A DNA stretch of 64,000 nucleotides from Pseudoalteromonas denitrificans DSM 6059 (GCF_900112265.1 NZ_FOLO01000016.1:39541-103540); one strand, 5' to 3'. Counted from the stretch's first letter, positions 28,249-37,917 are shown. Notes: generated by a model not told the origin, from the letters alone. Program-made: numbers and translations.

Positions 28249-31029
28249 ATGAAAGGTCCTGAATTATTTAAAGTGAGTTTACTAACATGTGCTTTAGCTT
28301 TAGCAGGTTGTGGCGGTGGAGATATAAACCTCAATGTTGAAGGTGAAGCTGTTACAACTCCTACACCGACTATACCAACCCCAGGTGGTACGGATAAAGT
28401 ACTTGCTGGTGTGCATAGCCCTGGTTTATCAGCAACTGTATCAGCTGCTTTAGGTAAGGATGTGACAGTTCAAGTATTATCGGGACGTATTTCAGCGGAT
28501 ACTGAATTAACTGCTGATGCTTTTTGGGCTTTAGATGGTGCTGTTTTTGTTGGTGGTGATAATGCTGACAGTGCAAGCCTTAAAATTAACCCTGGTGTTG
28601 TTGTATTTGGTAATAGTGGTAAAGATTATTTAGTGGTAAGCCGAGGTTCTAAAATTGAAGCTGTGGGTACAAAAAATGATCCTATCATAATGACTTCTTT
28701 GCAAGATGTTGTAGGAGAAGAAACCGCTTCTGGTCAATGGGGTGGAGTTGTATTATTGGGTAATGCGCCTTCAAATAAATGTCCTTCTGAAGGTGATTGT
28801 GCACTTCAAGTTGAAGGTGTTGAAAACGGTGCTGTATTTGGTGGTACAGACTGGGAAGATAATTCAGGAACATTGCAATACCTTGTTGTAAAAAATGCCG
28901 GTTATGAAGTGGCGCCAGGAGATGAGTTAAATGGTGTGACTTTTGGCGGTGTGGGTTCTGCAACTCAGGTTGATTATTTGCAAGTGCACAACAACTCAGA
29001 TGATGGTGTGGAGTTTTTTGGTGGTGCGGTCAATGTTAAGCATTTAGTTCTGACTAGCAATGATGATGATAATGTGGATTGGGATAATGGTTATAAAGGT
29101 AAAATGCAGTTTATTTATATCGAACAGGATAAAAACTCAACCGATGCAAACCGTGCAATAGAAGCCGATAACAATGGTAGCACGCCTAGTATGGATCCTA
29201 AGTCTCAACCTATCATTTCAAATTTAACGGTTGTTGGTAATAACTTTAAAGGTGAAGACGAAGCGGAGGGTATTTACCTTAGAGAAGGCACTGGGCTTCA
29301 TTTATATAACTCTGTTATTACGGGTTCTTCTGAAATGGGAGAGTGTTTCGAAATTGAAGGGGTGCCTAAAAAACCAGAGTTTACGCAAAGTGAAACTGTA
29401 AATAATGCGAATAACGGTATTATTAAAATTGAAAATACCGTTATGGCCTGTACTAATGGTGAAAACTTCAAAAATCCAAAAGATAAAGATGGCAATGTCA
29501 TTCTTGATTTAGAACCTTGGTTTATCGCGCAAACGGGTAATAGCGTAAATGATAAACCTATGGTGGGTATTAACGGTGAACCTCTATCAGGATCTCCATT
29601 ATTAGGGGCTGGTCAAGACGTTAATAATACTGTTGATGCATTTTTTGACTCTGTAGATTATATAGGTGCACTTGATGGTCAAAGCGACTGGCGTGAAGGT
29701 TGGGCATTTGGTTATGGCGGCGGAGTCGTAACTGCACCTGCACAAGTGGCGGGTTGTCCAACAGGTACGCAAGCAATTACTCCAATTGATGGTACGACAA
29801 CAACGTGTGAAATATCGGGTCGTATTAGTGCTAATTTAACACTTACATCAGGTAATTATTATGCATTAAATGGTGCTGTATTTGTGGGGGGAGATAAAGT
29901 AGACTCAGCGACTTTAACCATAGAGCCAGGTGTAACTGTTTATGGTCGTAATGGTGATGATTATTTAGTTGTAAGTCGTGATTCTAAAATTATTGCAAAT
30001 GGTACTAAAAACCAACCAATCAGCTTTACTTCTCGCCAAGATGTATTAGGTGAAACAACACAAGCTGGGCAGTGGGGGGGCATGGTCTTACTTGGTAATG
30101 CCCCCTCTAATAAGTGTCCTACAGATGGTTCAGATTGTGCGTTGAAAGTGGAAGGGGTTGAAAGCAGTGCTGTGTTTGGCGGCACAGATGCAAATGATAA
30201 CTCAGGTATATTACGCTACGTTAGAGTAATGAATGCCGGTTATGAAATTGCACCAGGTGATGAGCTTAACGGGATTACATTTGGTGGTATCGGAGCTGGT
30301 ACTACCGTTGAATATGTACAAGTTCATCAAAATGCTGATGATGGTGTTGAATTTTTTGGTGGCACAGTACAAGCAAAGTATCTTGTATTATCGAGTATTC
30401 AAGATGATAGCATAGATTGGGATAACGGTTTCCAAGGTAAATTACAGCATGTATTAGTAAAACAAGCTGCTGATGATTCAGATGCTAACCGTGGTATTGA
30501 AGCAGATAATAACGGTAATACACCCGGCATTACACCAAGATCTAACCCAATACTTGCTAATGTGACTATTATTGGCAATAAGTTTAAAGGTGAAGATGAA
30601 GGCGAAGGCATTTATTTACGTGAAGGGACTGGCGCGCAAATGTACAACATTATAGTGACAGGCCCAGAAGGCATGGGTGAATGTTTAGAATTAGAAGGTA
30701 TTCCTAAAAAACATAACTTTACAGAAAGTGAAACAATCAAAAATGCATTAAACGGTACAATTAAATTTAAAAGCTCAGTAATCGCATGTTCTGAAAACTT
30801 TAAAAATCCTAAAGACATAGATTTTGACTTAAATGATTGGTGGAGCAATGTACTGGGTAATACAGTTGCAGAAGAACAGTCAAATGTTGTAAATGGTATC
30901 TTTACAATAGATACAACAGTGGCAACCGATGTTAAAGCGATTGATGGTTTCTTTGATACAACTAGCCATATAGGTGCAGTATCGCAAGATAATGATTGGA
31001 CTGCTGGTTGGACTGTCGGTCTGGAATAA
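28249..31029 (+). CDS. Large duplicated beta-helix-type surface lipoprotein
   Basis: The start is taken as ATG 28249, 6 bases after GGAG (28239-28242); two upstream in-frame ATGs lack a site. The protein has 926 residues. The lipobox LAGC gives a lipid-anchored protein, followed by a Thr/Pro linker. Two similar halves (about 50-490 and 505-926) share blocks such as GQWGGVVLLGNAPSNKCP, DDGVEFFGG and EADNNG. These repeats look like a right-handed beta-helix of the kind found in secreted proteins of Bacteroidetes and marine Proteobacteria. Function is not known. Position between a Pho box and a TonB receptor suggests capture of a phosphorus-containing ligand at the surface (inference). Confidence 0.75.
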   Translation: MKGPELFKVSLLTCALALAGCGGGDINLNVEGEAVTTPTPTIPTPGGTDKVLAGVHSPGLSATVSAALGKDVTVQVLSGRISADTELTADAFWALDGAVFVGGDNADSASLKINPGVVVFGNSGKDYLVVSRGSKIEAVGTKNDPIIMTSLQDVVGEETASGQWGGVVLLGNAPSNKCPSEGDCALQVEGVENGAVFGGTDWEDNSGTLQYLVVKNAGYEVAPGDELNGVTFGGVGSATQVDYLQVHNNSDDGVEFFGGAVNVKHLVLTSNDDDNVDWDNGYKGKMQFIYIEQDKNSTDANRAIEADNNGSTPSMDPKSQPIISNLTVVGNNFKGEDEAEGIYLREGTGLHLYNSVITGSSEMGECFEIEGVPKKPEFTQSETVNNANNGIIKIENTVMACTNGENFKNPKDKDGNVILDLEPWFIAQTGNSVNDKPMVGINGEPLSGSPLLGAGQDVNNTVDAFFDSVDYIGALDGQSDWREGWAFGYGGGVVTAPAQVAGCPTGTQAITPIDGTTTTCEISGRISANLTLTSGNYYALNGAVFVGGDKVDSATLTIEPGVTVYGRNGDDYLVVSRDSKIIANGTKNQPISFTSRQDVLGETTQAGQWGGMVLLGNAPSNKCPTDGSDCALKVEGVESSAVFGGTDANDNSGILRYVRVMNAGYEIAPGDELNGITFGGIGAGTTVEYVQVHQNADDGVEFFGGTVQAKYLVLSSIQDDSIDWDNGFQGKLQHVLVKQAADDSDANRGIEADNNGNTPGITPRSNPILANVTIIGNKFKGEDEGEGIYLREGTGAQMYNIIVTGPEGMGECLELEGIPKKHNFTESETIKNALNGTIKFKSSVIACSENFKNPKDIDFDLNDWWSNVLGNTVAEEQSNVVNGIFTIDTTVATDVKAIDGFFDTTSHIGAVSQDNDWTAGWTVGLE

Positions 31030-31044
31030 GACTAAACCTACACT

Positions 31045-31071
31045 ATGCCAAGCTGATAATGAGCTTGGCAT
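31045..31071 (+). other. Intercistronic hairpin between lipoprotein and receptor genes
   Basis: ATGCCAAGCT (31045-31054) and AGCTTGGCAT (31062-31071) form a perfect 10-base stem with a 7-base loop. No T-run follows, so it is not a standard terminator. It may stabilise the lipoprotein message or lower receptor expression. Confidence 0.6.
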
Positions 31072-31113
31072 GATTAAAGTGATTTAATTTAGCTTATTTC
31101 GTCGAGGCAAAAA

Positions 31114-33765
31114 ATGAAAAACACATCAGTTAAATTCGGTTTATCAGCAATATCTGCAGCAGTTTTACTCTCTTTATCTGGGACTGTGTATGCAAATGAA
31201 GATATAGCAGCATCGAATGAAGAACAATTAATTGAAGAAGTGGTTGTGAGTGCAAGTCGCTTAAAAGGCACAGCAACAGCCGTTTTAGAAGAAAGAAAAC
31301 AACAAGCCTTTGTTGCTGATATTATGGGCGCAGAGCAAATATCACGTAGTGGTGATAGTGATGCGGCTGGTGCACTTCGTCGTGTAACAGGCTTAACATT
31401 GGTTGACGGTAAGTTTATTTATGTACGTGGCTTAGGAGAGCGTTATTCAAGCACACAATTAAATAGTGCTGCAGTACCGAGTCCCGATCCAACACGATCT
31501 GTAATACCGCTAGATTTATTTCCAGCAGATATTATTGAAAGCTTATCGGTGCAAAAATCATTTTCACCTTCTATGCCTGCATCATTTGGGGGTGGTAATG
31601 TCGATATTAGAATTAAAACCATTCCCAATGACTTTGTATTTAATATGAGTGGGTCATTAGGTACAAATAGCAATAATTCAGACGATGGTATTAAATATCA
31701 AGGTGGTGATGGTGATTGGAAAGGCTTAGATGATGGTACGCGTCAACTACCAACATCAATAAAAGCAATATATGACTCAGGCAGGTCATTAGATGATTTA
31801 ACAGCTGAAGAAAGCCGCCAATTAACACTTGATTTAAACCGTGATTATGACCCAGTAAAAACGAGTGTCGACCCTGATCATAGTTTTAATATTACTTTAG
31901 GTAATAGCAGTGAGTCAGGTGATTGGCGTTATGGTTTTTTATCTTCAGTGAGTTATGACAATGAATATTTTGTTGGTGAAGAATATCAAGGTGAAAAATT
32001 TGTTTTAAGTGAAACAAGTGCTGCACTTACTCAGGGTTATGATGATATACAAACAACTGAGCATAATGTTAAATGGTCGGGTATGCTCAATTTTGGTATT
32101 GAATGGCAAAAGGAACATCGCATTGATTTCAGTACGATGATTTTACATGATACTGAAGATAAATTAAGAAACAAAATGGGCATATCTGAGAATGTAAATG
32201 AATCAGATAATCGTCGTATTCGCTCTTATGATATTAACTATGAAGAGCGAGAATTAATCGTTAATCAAGTTAAAGGCATGCATATTTTTCCTGAACTTAA
32301 TTATGCTGGATTTGATTGGAAATACTCTATTGGACGTTCAAATCGTTATGCACCGGGTAATGTTTCAGCACGTTTTATCGTAACTGATGACAATAAAGAT
32401 GAAATATATGATGTGCAAACTGAAGCCGCGTTATCTAACTCAACAACGGCTGCAAGGTATACTTTCCAACAATTAGATGATGAAGTTGAAAACTATGGTT
32501 TTAACTTTAATTTACCACTGTCTTTAGGTACAACCGAAGTGGAGTTAAAAGCAGGTGCTGATTATATTTCAAAAGAGCGCTCTGCAAGTAATCGTCGTTT
32601 TGATATTACGACTCGGGCATTTGAGGGGGTGGATCTCAGTGGTAATGCACTCAATGAAATACTCTCTGATGACGTATTACAAAATGCAACATTAACACGC
32701 AGCATTTTAAATGATACAACCATAGATGGTGATGACTATTTATCTGCGCAAAAAATAGATGCTTATTATTTTGAAGCTGATGTATTTTTTGATAATACTT
32801 TTAGGCTTAGTGGCGGTGTACGTTGGGAAGATTTTCGACAAATATCAGTACCATTAGACCCGTATACAAAGCAAATAGTATTAGGCAGTGGTGCAACCTC
32901 AGCTGACTACGCAGAGTTAGCTTTTCAAGAAGACGACTTTTATCCTGCATTGGCTATGACCTATATTCAAGACGATGAAACACAATATCGTTTCAGTTAT
33001 GGTCAAACAGTTGTGCGTCCTGATTTAAGAGAGATCACAAAATCAAATTACATAGACCCACTTACCGGTTACCCTGTGGGTGGTACGCCTGGTTTACGTG
33101 TGACATCTATAAAAAATTATGACTTTCGCTATGAAAACTATTTTTCTGGTGGTGAGAGCTTTTCAGCCGGTGTATTTTATAAAGATATGAAAGATCCAAT
33201 TGAAACGGTGCAATCGCCAGGTCAAGATGGTCCGCCGCTTATTAGAATTGCTAATGCACAAAATGGTTATGTTGCTGGAATTGAATTTGAATTTTTAAAG
33301 GACTTCTCTTTCTTAGAAGGTATAGGCCAAGATATTTTCATGTCAGGAAACTTAACTTTAAGTGATTCTGAAATTGAACTTGACCGTCAGGAAATTGTTG
33401 AACAAACAGGTGTTTCAACAGCAATTACCAATACTAAACGTCGTTTAACTGGGCACTCTAAATACGTGGTTAATATGCAGTTAGGGTATGATGCGCCAAA
33501 TGGCAATCATGCAGCAACGCTTATTTATAATGTATTTGGTGAACGCATTATTATTCCTGGTATTGAAGGTCAACAAGATGCAATGGAAGAACCTTTCCAG
33601 TCATTAGATTTAAATTATAGTTATTTTCCTGATTTTAACTCTAGCATTAAGTTTAAAGTGAAAAATTTACTGAACGAAAAGCAAGAAATTTTAGCTGATA
33701 ATGTGCTTGTGCGTAGTAAAGAAAAAGGTACTGAAGTTTCAGTCCAATATACTTACCAATTTTAA
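31114..33765 (+). CDS. TonB-dependent outer-membrane receptor (large, Pho-linked)
   Basis: The 883-residue protein has a signal peptide (about 1-28), the TonB-box-like start EEVVVSASR, a plug (SDAAGALRRVTGLTLVDGKF, VRGLGERYSSTQLN, PADIIESLSVQKSF) and a barrel that ends VQYTYQF. This plug type is seen in large receptors of Alteromonadales and Caulobacter-like organisms. It follows the duplicated lipoprotein by 84 bases with only a hairpin between, so both probably share the Pho-box promoter. I infer uptake of a phosphorus-containing organic compound; the sequence does not show the ligand. Confidence 0.88.
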   Translation: MKNTSVKFGLSAISAAVLLSLSGTVYANEDIAASNEEQLIEEVVVSASRLKGTATAVLEERKQQAFVADIMGAEQISRSGDSDAAGALRRVTGLTLVDGKFIYVRGLGERYSSTQLNSAAVPSPDPTRSVIPLDLFPADIIESLSVQKSFSPSMPASFGGGNVDIRIKTIPNDFVFNMSGSLGTNSNNSDDGIKYQGGDGDWKGLDDGTRQLPTSIKAIYDSGRSLDDLTAEESRQLTLDLNRDYDPVKTSVDPDHSFNITLGNSSESGDWRYGFLSSVSYDNEYFVGEEYQGEKFVLSETSAALTQGYDDIQTTEHNVKWSGMLNFGIEWQKEHRIDFSTMILHDTEDKLRNKMGISENVNESDNRRIRSYDINYEERELIVNQVKGMHIFPELNYAGFDWKYSIGRSNRYAPGNVSARFIVTDDNKDEIYDVQTEAALSNSTTAARYTFQQLDDEVENYGFNFNLPLSLGTTEVELKAGADYISKERSASNRRFDITTRAFEGVDLSGNALNEILSDDVLQNATLTRSILNDTTIDGDDYLSAQKIDAYYFEADVFFDNTFRLSGGVRWEDFRQISVPLDPYTKQIVLGSGATSADYAELAFQEDDFYPALAMTYIQDDETQYRFSYGQTVVRPDLREITKSNYIDPLTGYPVGGTPGLRVTSIKNYDFRYENYFSGGESFSAGVFYKDMKDPIETVQSPGQDGPPLIRIANAQNGYVAGIEFEFLKDFSFLEGIGQDIFMSGNLTLSDSEIELDRQEIVEQTGVSTAITNTKRRLTGHSKYVVNMQLGYDAPNGNHAATLIYNVFGERIIIPGIEGQQDAMEEPFQSLDLNYSYFPDFNSSIKFKVKNLLNEKQEILADNVLVRSKEKGTEVSVQYTYQF

Positions 33766-33823
33766 AAGTCTTTGACTTAAAACCGAGCAGTCAGTTCATT
33801 ACCTTTAACAGTAATGAACGGCC

Positions 33824-33857
33824 AAAGCCCCTTCTAGTGAAGGGGCTTTTTTTATTT
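33824..33857 (+). terminator. Rho-independent terminator after the Pho-linked receptor
   Basis: AAAGCCCCTTC (33824-33834) and GAAGGGGCTTT (33839-33849) give an 11-base stem with a TAGT loop, then TTTTATTT. It is strong for the plus strand; the minus-strand gene ending at 33866 has no T-run on its side. Confidence 0.9.
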
Positions 33858-33865
33858 CCTAATAA

Positions 33866-35161
33866 CTAGTGTTCGTGTTCTTCTTCAGATGCGACACCTA
33901 ACCATGCGGCTTTAGATGGCACAAAATCTAAATCAAAATGACCAACAACGTCACCTTTATGTAAGTCCACAGTTGTTACTTCTTGCTCATGAATAATGTA
34001 AATTAACTCATGTGCTTTTGAAGCAATTATTGATGGTTTAGCTTCTTCAGCTAAATCACTAAATAATGAAATGCGATTATCTAACTGCCAATTATTCTCA
34101 GCTGAAAATACATTTAAGTGACCCGTATTATCAATCATTAAAGCATGCTCATTATGACCATCAAACCCATATGATACTAAGGAAACATCTTCGCTAGGTT
34201 GCCAGTTAAATGGCGTTATTTTTTCTTCAACTAAATCAACTAAAAACAAACCAGAACGAGAACCTCCTATCATCACATCGTTTTCAGGGCTGCCTTTTAA
34301 TGAACCTATGCGAACACCTTCTGGCATATCAGCAGGGTTAGCAATTTTATGTGCAGTAAAAACATTACCTTCTTGCTTAATAGCAAGTACACCATCACCA
34401 CATGCAAAAGCGATGTGATTTTCTGTTTGAAAACTACCATGTAGTGCAGGACATGTTTCTTCAAAAACTTGCTCTTGATGAAAATGATCGCCATGCACTT
34501 CTAATAAGGCTACTTGTTCAGGTAAGCTACTTTCAGAGCTGCTATCACGTAAAGTAGTTAATAAAAAATCATCTCTGATTTCGGCTGTGCCATGCATATA
34601 AGTATCAAAATGATGCTCTGCAATTACCTTCTCTTGTGCTATGCTCTCATTACTTAATAAGCTTAAACCTGCATTTGCGCCAGTTTCTTTATTACCATCA
34701 AAAAATACAGCTGCTTTATCACCTCGTGGTACATAATGCGTCGGTTTAACATCATTCAAAGTAAAACTCGTTAATGATGGCGCATCAAGGTGTTGATCAT
34801 AGTGATCGCCGTGTAACTCTTGCCATATACCACCATCAACAAACTCAACATGATCCATAGAACGTTGAACAGCTACCGCATATCTACCTTCAGGACTTGC
34901 ATATAAATATTCTGCAGGATGTGTAATATTCACAGACTCTACAAGAGTATTTTCTTCTAAATCAAAAAAATGAATAACAGCTTGCTCTGCATCCGCTATT
35001 GCTAAACGTCCTTTTCCTAATTCAGCATCGTGATCATGGCCATCTTCTTTTTCGATTGGCGTTGGCTCTATTTCAGTAATCTTAGTATCACTATCGCCAC
35101 AACCAATTAATGCTGCTGTCGCACATGTGAGTAATAAGCTTTTTAATGAAATGGTTTTCAT
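33866..35161 (-). CDS. AztD-like zinc-associated beta-propeller lipoprotein
   Basis: The 431-residue protein has lipobox LIGC (Cys 21), then an acidic/His stretch (EDGHDHDAELGKG) and a repetitive strand-rich body (KGRLAIADAEQAVIHFFDL, LHGDHYDQHLDAPSL). These match AztD, the periplasmic beta-propeller zinc chaperone that works with zinc-binding protein AztC in some bacteria; AztD is normally a soluble periplasmic protein, here a lipoprotein. Many His-rich patches, including the C-terminal EEEHEH, suggest zinc binding. The gene is 62 bases after a His-rich receptor gene with Zur-like operators, so it is probably in a zinc-uptake operon. AAGGAA precedes ATG 35161. Confidence 0.72.
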   Translation of the reverse strand: MKTISLKSLLLTCATAALIGCGDSDTKITEIEPTPIEKEDGHDHDAELGKGRLAIADAEQAVIHFFDLEENTLVESVNITHPAEYLYASPEGRYAVAVQRSMDHVEFVDGGIWQELHGDHYDQHLDAPSLTSFTLNDVKPTHYVPRGDKAAVFFDGNKETGANAGLSLLSNESIAQEKVIAEHHFDTYMHGTAEIRDDFLLTTLRDSSSESSLPEQVALLEVHGDHFHQEQVFEETCPALHGSFQTENHIAFACGDGVLAIKQEGNVFTAHKIANPADMPEGVRIGSLKGSPENDVMIGGSRSGLFLVDLVEEKITPFNWQPSEDVSLVSYGFDGHNEHALMIDNTGHLNVFSAENNWQLDNRISLFSDLAEEAKPSIIASKAHELIYIIHEQEVTTVDLHKGDVVGHFDLDFVPSKAAWLGVASEEEHEH

Positions 35162-35223
35162 GATTTTCCTTAAAGTTAAATGTTATGAGCCCACGATATT
35201 GTGGGCGTTAAATACGAATGGAA

Positions 35224-37590
35224 CTAAAATGTGCCGCGTAAGCCAAAGGCAATTGAACGCCCTGCTAATGGCGTAAGATCTTTTAAAAAAGAGGTATGCA
35301 CTTGTGCATATTCATCGGTTAAATTATTCAGCTTAAGATAAGCCGCTAGGTCATAATCTGAGATATTAAAGTGATAATTTACGTTGGCATCAACCATCAC
35401 ATAGCTATTAGTGGTGCTTTCAAGTGATGCTGTATGTGTTTGTTCAAAGTGGTGACTTACAAATAAATCTGCAGAAATAACCTCACCTTGATAACTAAAC
35501 TCAGTTGCAATACGAGCTGGTGGTGTGCGTGGTAATTCTGAGCCTGAATCTAAACGCGCACGAATAATATCCCCTTGAACTTTCCAAGAAAATGCATCTG
35601 TTATTTGCCAAATAGCTTGTGCTTCAAAACCATGTAAAGTGACATCTTTTGCAGTGAAAACATATAAAGGTAAAGTATGTTCTTCTTCCTCTTCATGAGC
35701 ACCATGATCATGTGCGCTATGATCATGACCATCTCCAGCAGAATAGTCAGTTGCTTGCTCATAATGATAATCATCTATTTGGTTATAAAAGGCATTAATA
35801 ATAAAACCAAAGTCACCTTTAAATTTACGCAGGCTTAAATCAATATTAGTGGCGGTTTCCATGACAATATCATGATCGGTTAAACCAAAGTGTGCTTCAC
35901 CATGATCCTCATGCAATGAAAATAAAGCGCCTACTTCATAAGAACGAGTGCCTATATGTGGGCCAAAAGATAATAACTCAGATGCTGATGGCGCACGTTG
36001 TGAATGAGATAAAGACAAGCCAATATTATAACCATCGGTAAAGTCCCATACTAAACCTGACGATAAACTAATTGGGGTAAAGGTATGAGAGACATCAAAG
36101 TTGCGAGTATAACCAGCTAAATGCTCGCGGTGATCATGTTCATCATGAGCGCCATCTTCTTCATGATCTGAAAATAGCGCTACTTCAGGTAAACGTACTT
36201 TTTGTGCTGTAATTTCAGTACGTTCAATTCGTGCGCCTAGCTGCAATAAAACATCTCCAAAATGACGCTCCTCTATCCAAGCTAACGCCATTGACTCAGA
36301 CTCTGATGGTGGAGTAAAAGCTTCTGCACCGACTGCTGTAAAGTCACTTTTTTTATAATGAAAACTAAAGCCACCACGCCAGTCATACACATCTTGATGT
36401 AATAATTCAAAACGCGCTTCTAAAGATTCATTATCAAACGTGGTACCAATAACGCCTAACTCTATTTCACTGTGTCGATAGTCCGTATAAGCAAATTTTG
36501 TATTAAGTGACTTGATTATTGCATTATCAAAATTAAGTTCACTCAGTACTTGCCAGCGGTTTTGTTTTAAATCAGCATAAACTTCAACCGCATCATCACC
36601 ATGACTGTGACCTGGAATACCATATTCCTGCTCTAAACTTTGATAAGAAAAACCAACATAGCCATTATCAAGTAAATAGCTTGATCCTAAAGTAAAACCG
36701 TTTGATTTAGTCGCTGAGTTTTCTACTTCATCAACACCATTTTTTTCTGGAATTTGATAATTGTCACTTTCTCGATAAAAACCATCCACATGAACAGCGA
36801 TATTACCCATGCCGCTAGTGAATGAGCCTGATGCTAACTCTTGCTCATTATTACTATTATATTCAGCTAACCATTCACCTTTCGTATCTGTGCTCGTTGG
36901 AATACGCTCATCAACAATATTGACTACACCACCAATTGCACCACTACCATAAAAAAGCGTGGCTGGACCACGAAGTACTTCAATACGCTCACTTGTTGAC
37001 GTTTCCGTTGAAACAGCATGATCAGGACCTACACGAGAAGCGTCACCTGCATCTAAGCCATTTTGAGTGACTAATACTCTTGGTCCATCTAAACCTCGAA
37101 TAATAGGTGTACCAGCAACCCCACCATGAAAATTACTATGTACACCCACTTCTTTACTTAACGTATCACCTAAAGTATTGGCTTGGCGCATACGTAAACT
37201 TTCACCATGCAAAACAGTAATAGGTAAGGCCGATTCTATATTTGAGCTATGAAAGGGAGTGGCACTCACATCAATAATTTCAATGGCAGATTTATCAAGC
37301 TGTATATTCGCTTGTGTGTTTTTATTATCACTGACTTCTAATTCTATGCTTTCATGAGCAAAGTTATGAGCAACAATATGCAGTTCATAACGGCCCGGTT
37401 TTATATCTAAACTAAATACACCTTGATCATTCGTGAGCGTAAAAGTATTTGTGCCCACAACTTTCACTGCTGCACCAGCAATGATTTCTCCATCATTTGT
37501 GGTGACTTTTCCTTGCACTTGTTCAGCAAAAGCTGGGCTACTTGCACTCATTGCAAGTAAAGCGCTCATAATCCGTGATAACTTTTTCAT
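35224..37590 (-). CDS. ZnuD-like zinc TonB-dependent receptor
   Basis: The 788-residue protein has a signal peptide, a carboxypeptidase-regulatory-like beta domain (about 25-110), a plug (RMRQANTLGDTLSKEVG, IRGLDGPRVLVTQNGLDAG, LRGPATLFYGSGAIGGVVNI) and a barrel ending in Phe. Two extracellular loops are strongly His/Asp/Glu rich (near residues 480-500 and 640-660), as in the zinc receptor ZnuD. Two Zur-box-like operators lie just upstream (37618-37659) and an AztD-like gene follows. Zinc uptake under zinc limitation is well supported. AGAGGC precedes ATG 37590. Confidence 0.88.
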   Translation of the reverse strand: MKKLSRIMSALLAMSASSPAFAEQVQGKVTTNDGEIIAGAAVKVVGTNTFTLTNDQGVFSLDIKPGRYELHIVAHNFAHESIELEVSDNKNTQANIQLDKSAIEIIDVSATPFHSSNIESALPITVLHGESLRMRQANTLGDTLSKEVGVHSNFHGGVAGTPIIRGLDGPRVLVTQNGLDAGDASRVGPDHAVSTETSTSERIEVLRGPATLFYGSGAIGGVVNIVDERIPTSTDTKGEWLAEYNSNNEQELASGSFTSGMGNIAVHVDGFYRESDNYQIPEKNGVDEVENSATKSNGFTLGSSYLLDNGYVGFSYQSLEQEYGIPGHSHGDDAVEVYADLKQNRWQVLSELNFDNAIIKSLNTKFAYTDYRHSEIELGVIGTTFDNESLEARFELLHQDVYDWRGGFSFHYKKSDFTAVGAEAFTPPSESESMALAWIEERHFGDVLLQLGARIERTEITAQKVRLPEVALFSDHEEDGAHDEHDHREHLAGYTRNFDVSHTFTPISLSSGLVWDFTDGYNIGLSLSHSQRAPSASELLSFGPHIGTRSYEVGALFSLHEDHGEAHFGLTDHDIVMETATNIDLSLRKFKGDFGFIINAFYNQIDDYHYEQATDYSAGDGHDHSAHDHGAHEEEEEHTLPLYVFTAKDVTLHGFEAQAIWQITDAFSWKVQGDIIRARLDSGSELPRTPPARIATEFSYQGEVISADLFVSHHFEQTHTASLESTTNSYVMVDANVNYHFNISDYDLAAYLKLNNLTDEYAQVHTSFLKDLTPLAGRSIAFGLRGTF

Positions 37591-37617
37591 GATGCCTCTT
37601 ATATAGACTTTATAATA

Positions 37618-37634
37618 ATGTGATAATATAACAA
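37618..37634 (-). promoter_or_regulatory. Zur-box-like operator 1
   Basis: ATGTGATAATATAACAA matches the Zur consensus ATGTTATAWTATAACAT at 15 of 17 positions. It lies 28 bases before the receptor start, likely over the promoter or transcript start. Confidence 0.65.
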
Positions 37635-37642
37635 TAGCTGTA

Positions 37643-37659
37643 ATGTTATGTTATAACAT
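37643..37659 (-). promoter_or_regulatory. Zur-box-like operator 2
   Basis: ATGTTATGTTATAACAT matches the Zur consensus at 16 of 17 positions and is nearly palindromic. It lies 25 bases from operator 1, which would allow two Zur dimers close together on the same promoter. Confidence 0.78.
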
Positions 37660-37708
37660 TTTTAATTTCAATGGATATTACATTTTTATGTGCAAATTTT
37701 GCTAAAAC

Positions 37709-37756
37709 AAAAAGGGGTCGGAGTACATTAATTAAAATGTACTCCGACCCCTTTTT
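37709..37756. repeat. Perfect inverted repeat, REP/RAYT-type hairpin
   Basis: A 21-base arm (37709-37729: five A, GGGGTCGGAGTACATT) and its exact reverse complement (37736-37756) are separated by 6 bases. The GGGGTC(A/G)GAGTAC core with flanking A/T runs resembles elements next to REP-associated tyrosine transposases in marine gammaproteobacteria. No transposase gene is near. It also looks like a terminator in both directions and may stop transcripts from the histidine kinase gene downstream on the minus strand. Confidence 0.75.
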
Positions 37757-37917
37757 TAATTTTCAACACCGTTGGTACAGCCAATGCAGAAAAACGCCAA
37801 GTGCATTTATCTTATCGTGTGAACATATATGTATTAAGAAGCTATAAAAATAAATAAAGTAGTGATATCAATTTCTTAAGTAGGTTAGCTATTGCAGGTA
37901 TATTTAATCATTGAGTT

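Larger units (their letters stand above)
37591..37917. other. Intergenic region with Zur-like boxes and a REP-type hairpin
   Basis: This 327-base gap holds the promoter of the zinc receptor gene, with two Zur-like boxes (37618-37634, 37643-37659), and a perfect inverted repeat (37709-37756). The rest, to 37917, has no supportable gene. It lies between two minus-strand genes. Confidence 0.6.

Noticed and set aside
28370..28963. Minus-strand open frames inside the beta-helix lipoprotein gene
   Set aside because: They are shadows of the duplicated, biased lipoprotein coding sequence and lack ribosome sites or recognisable domains.
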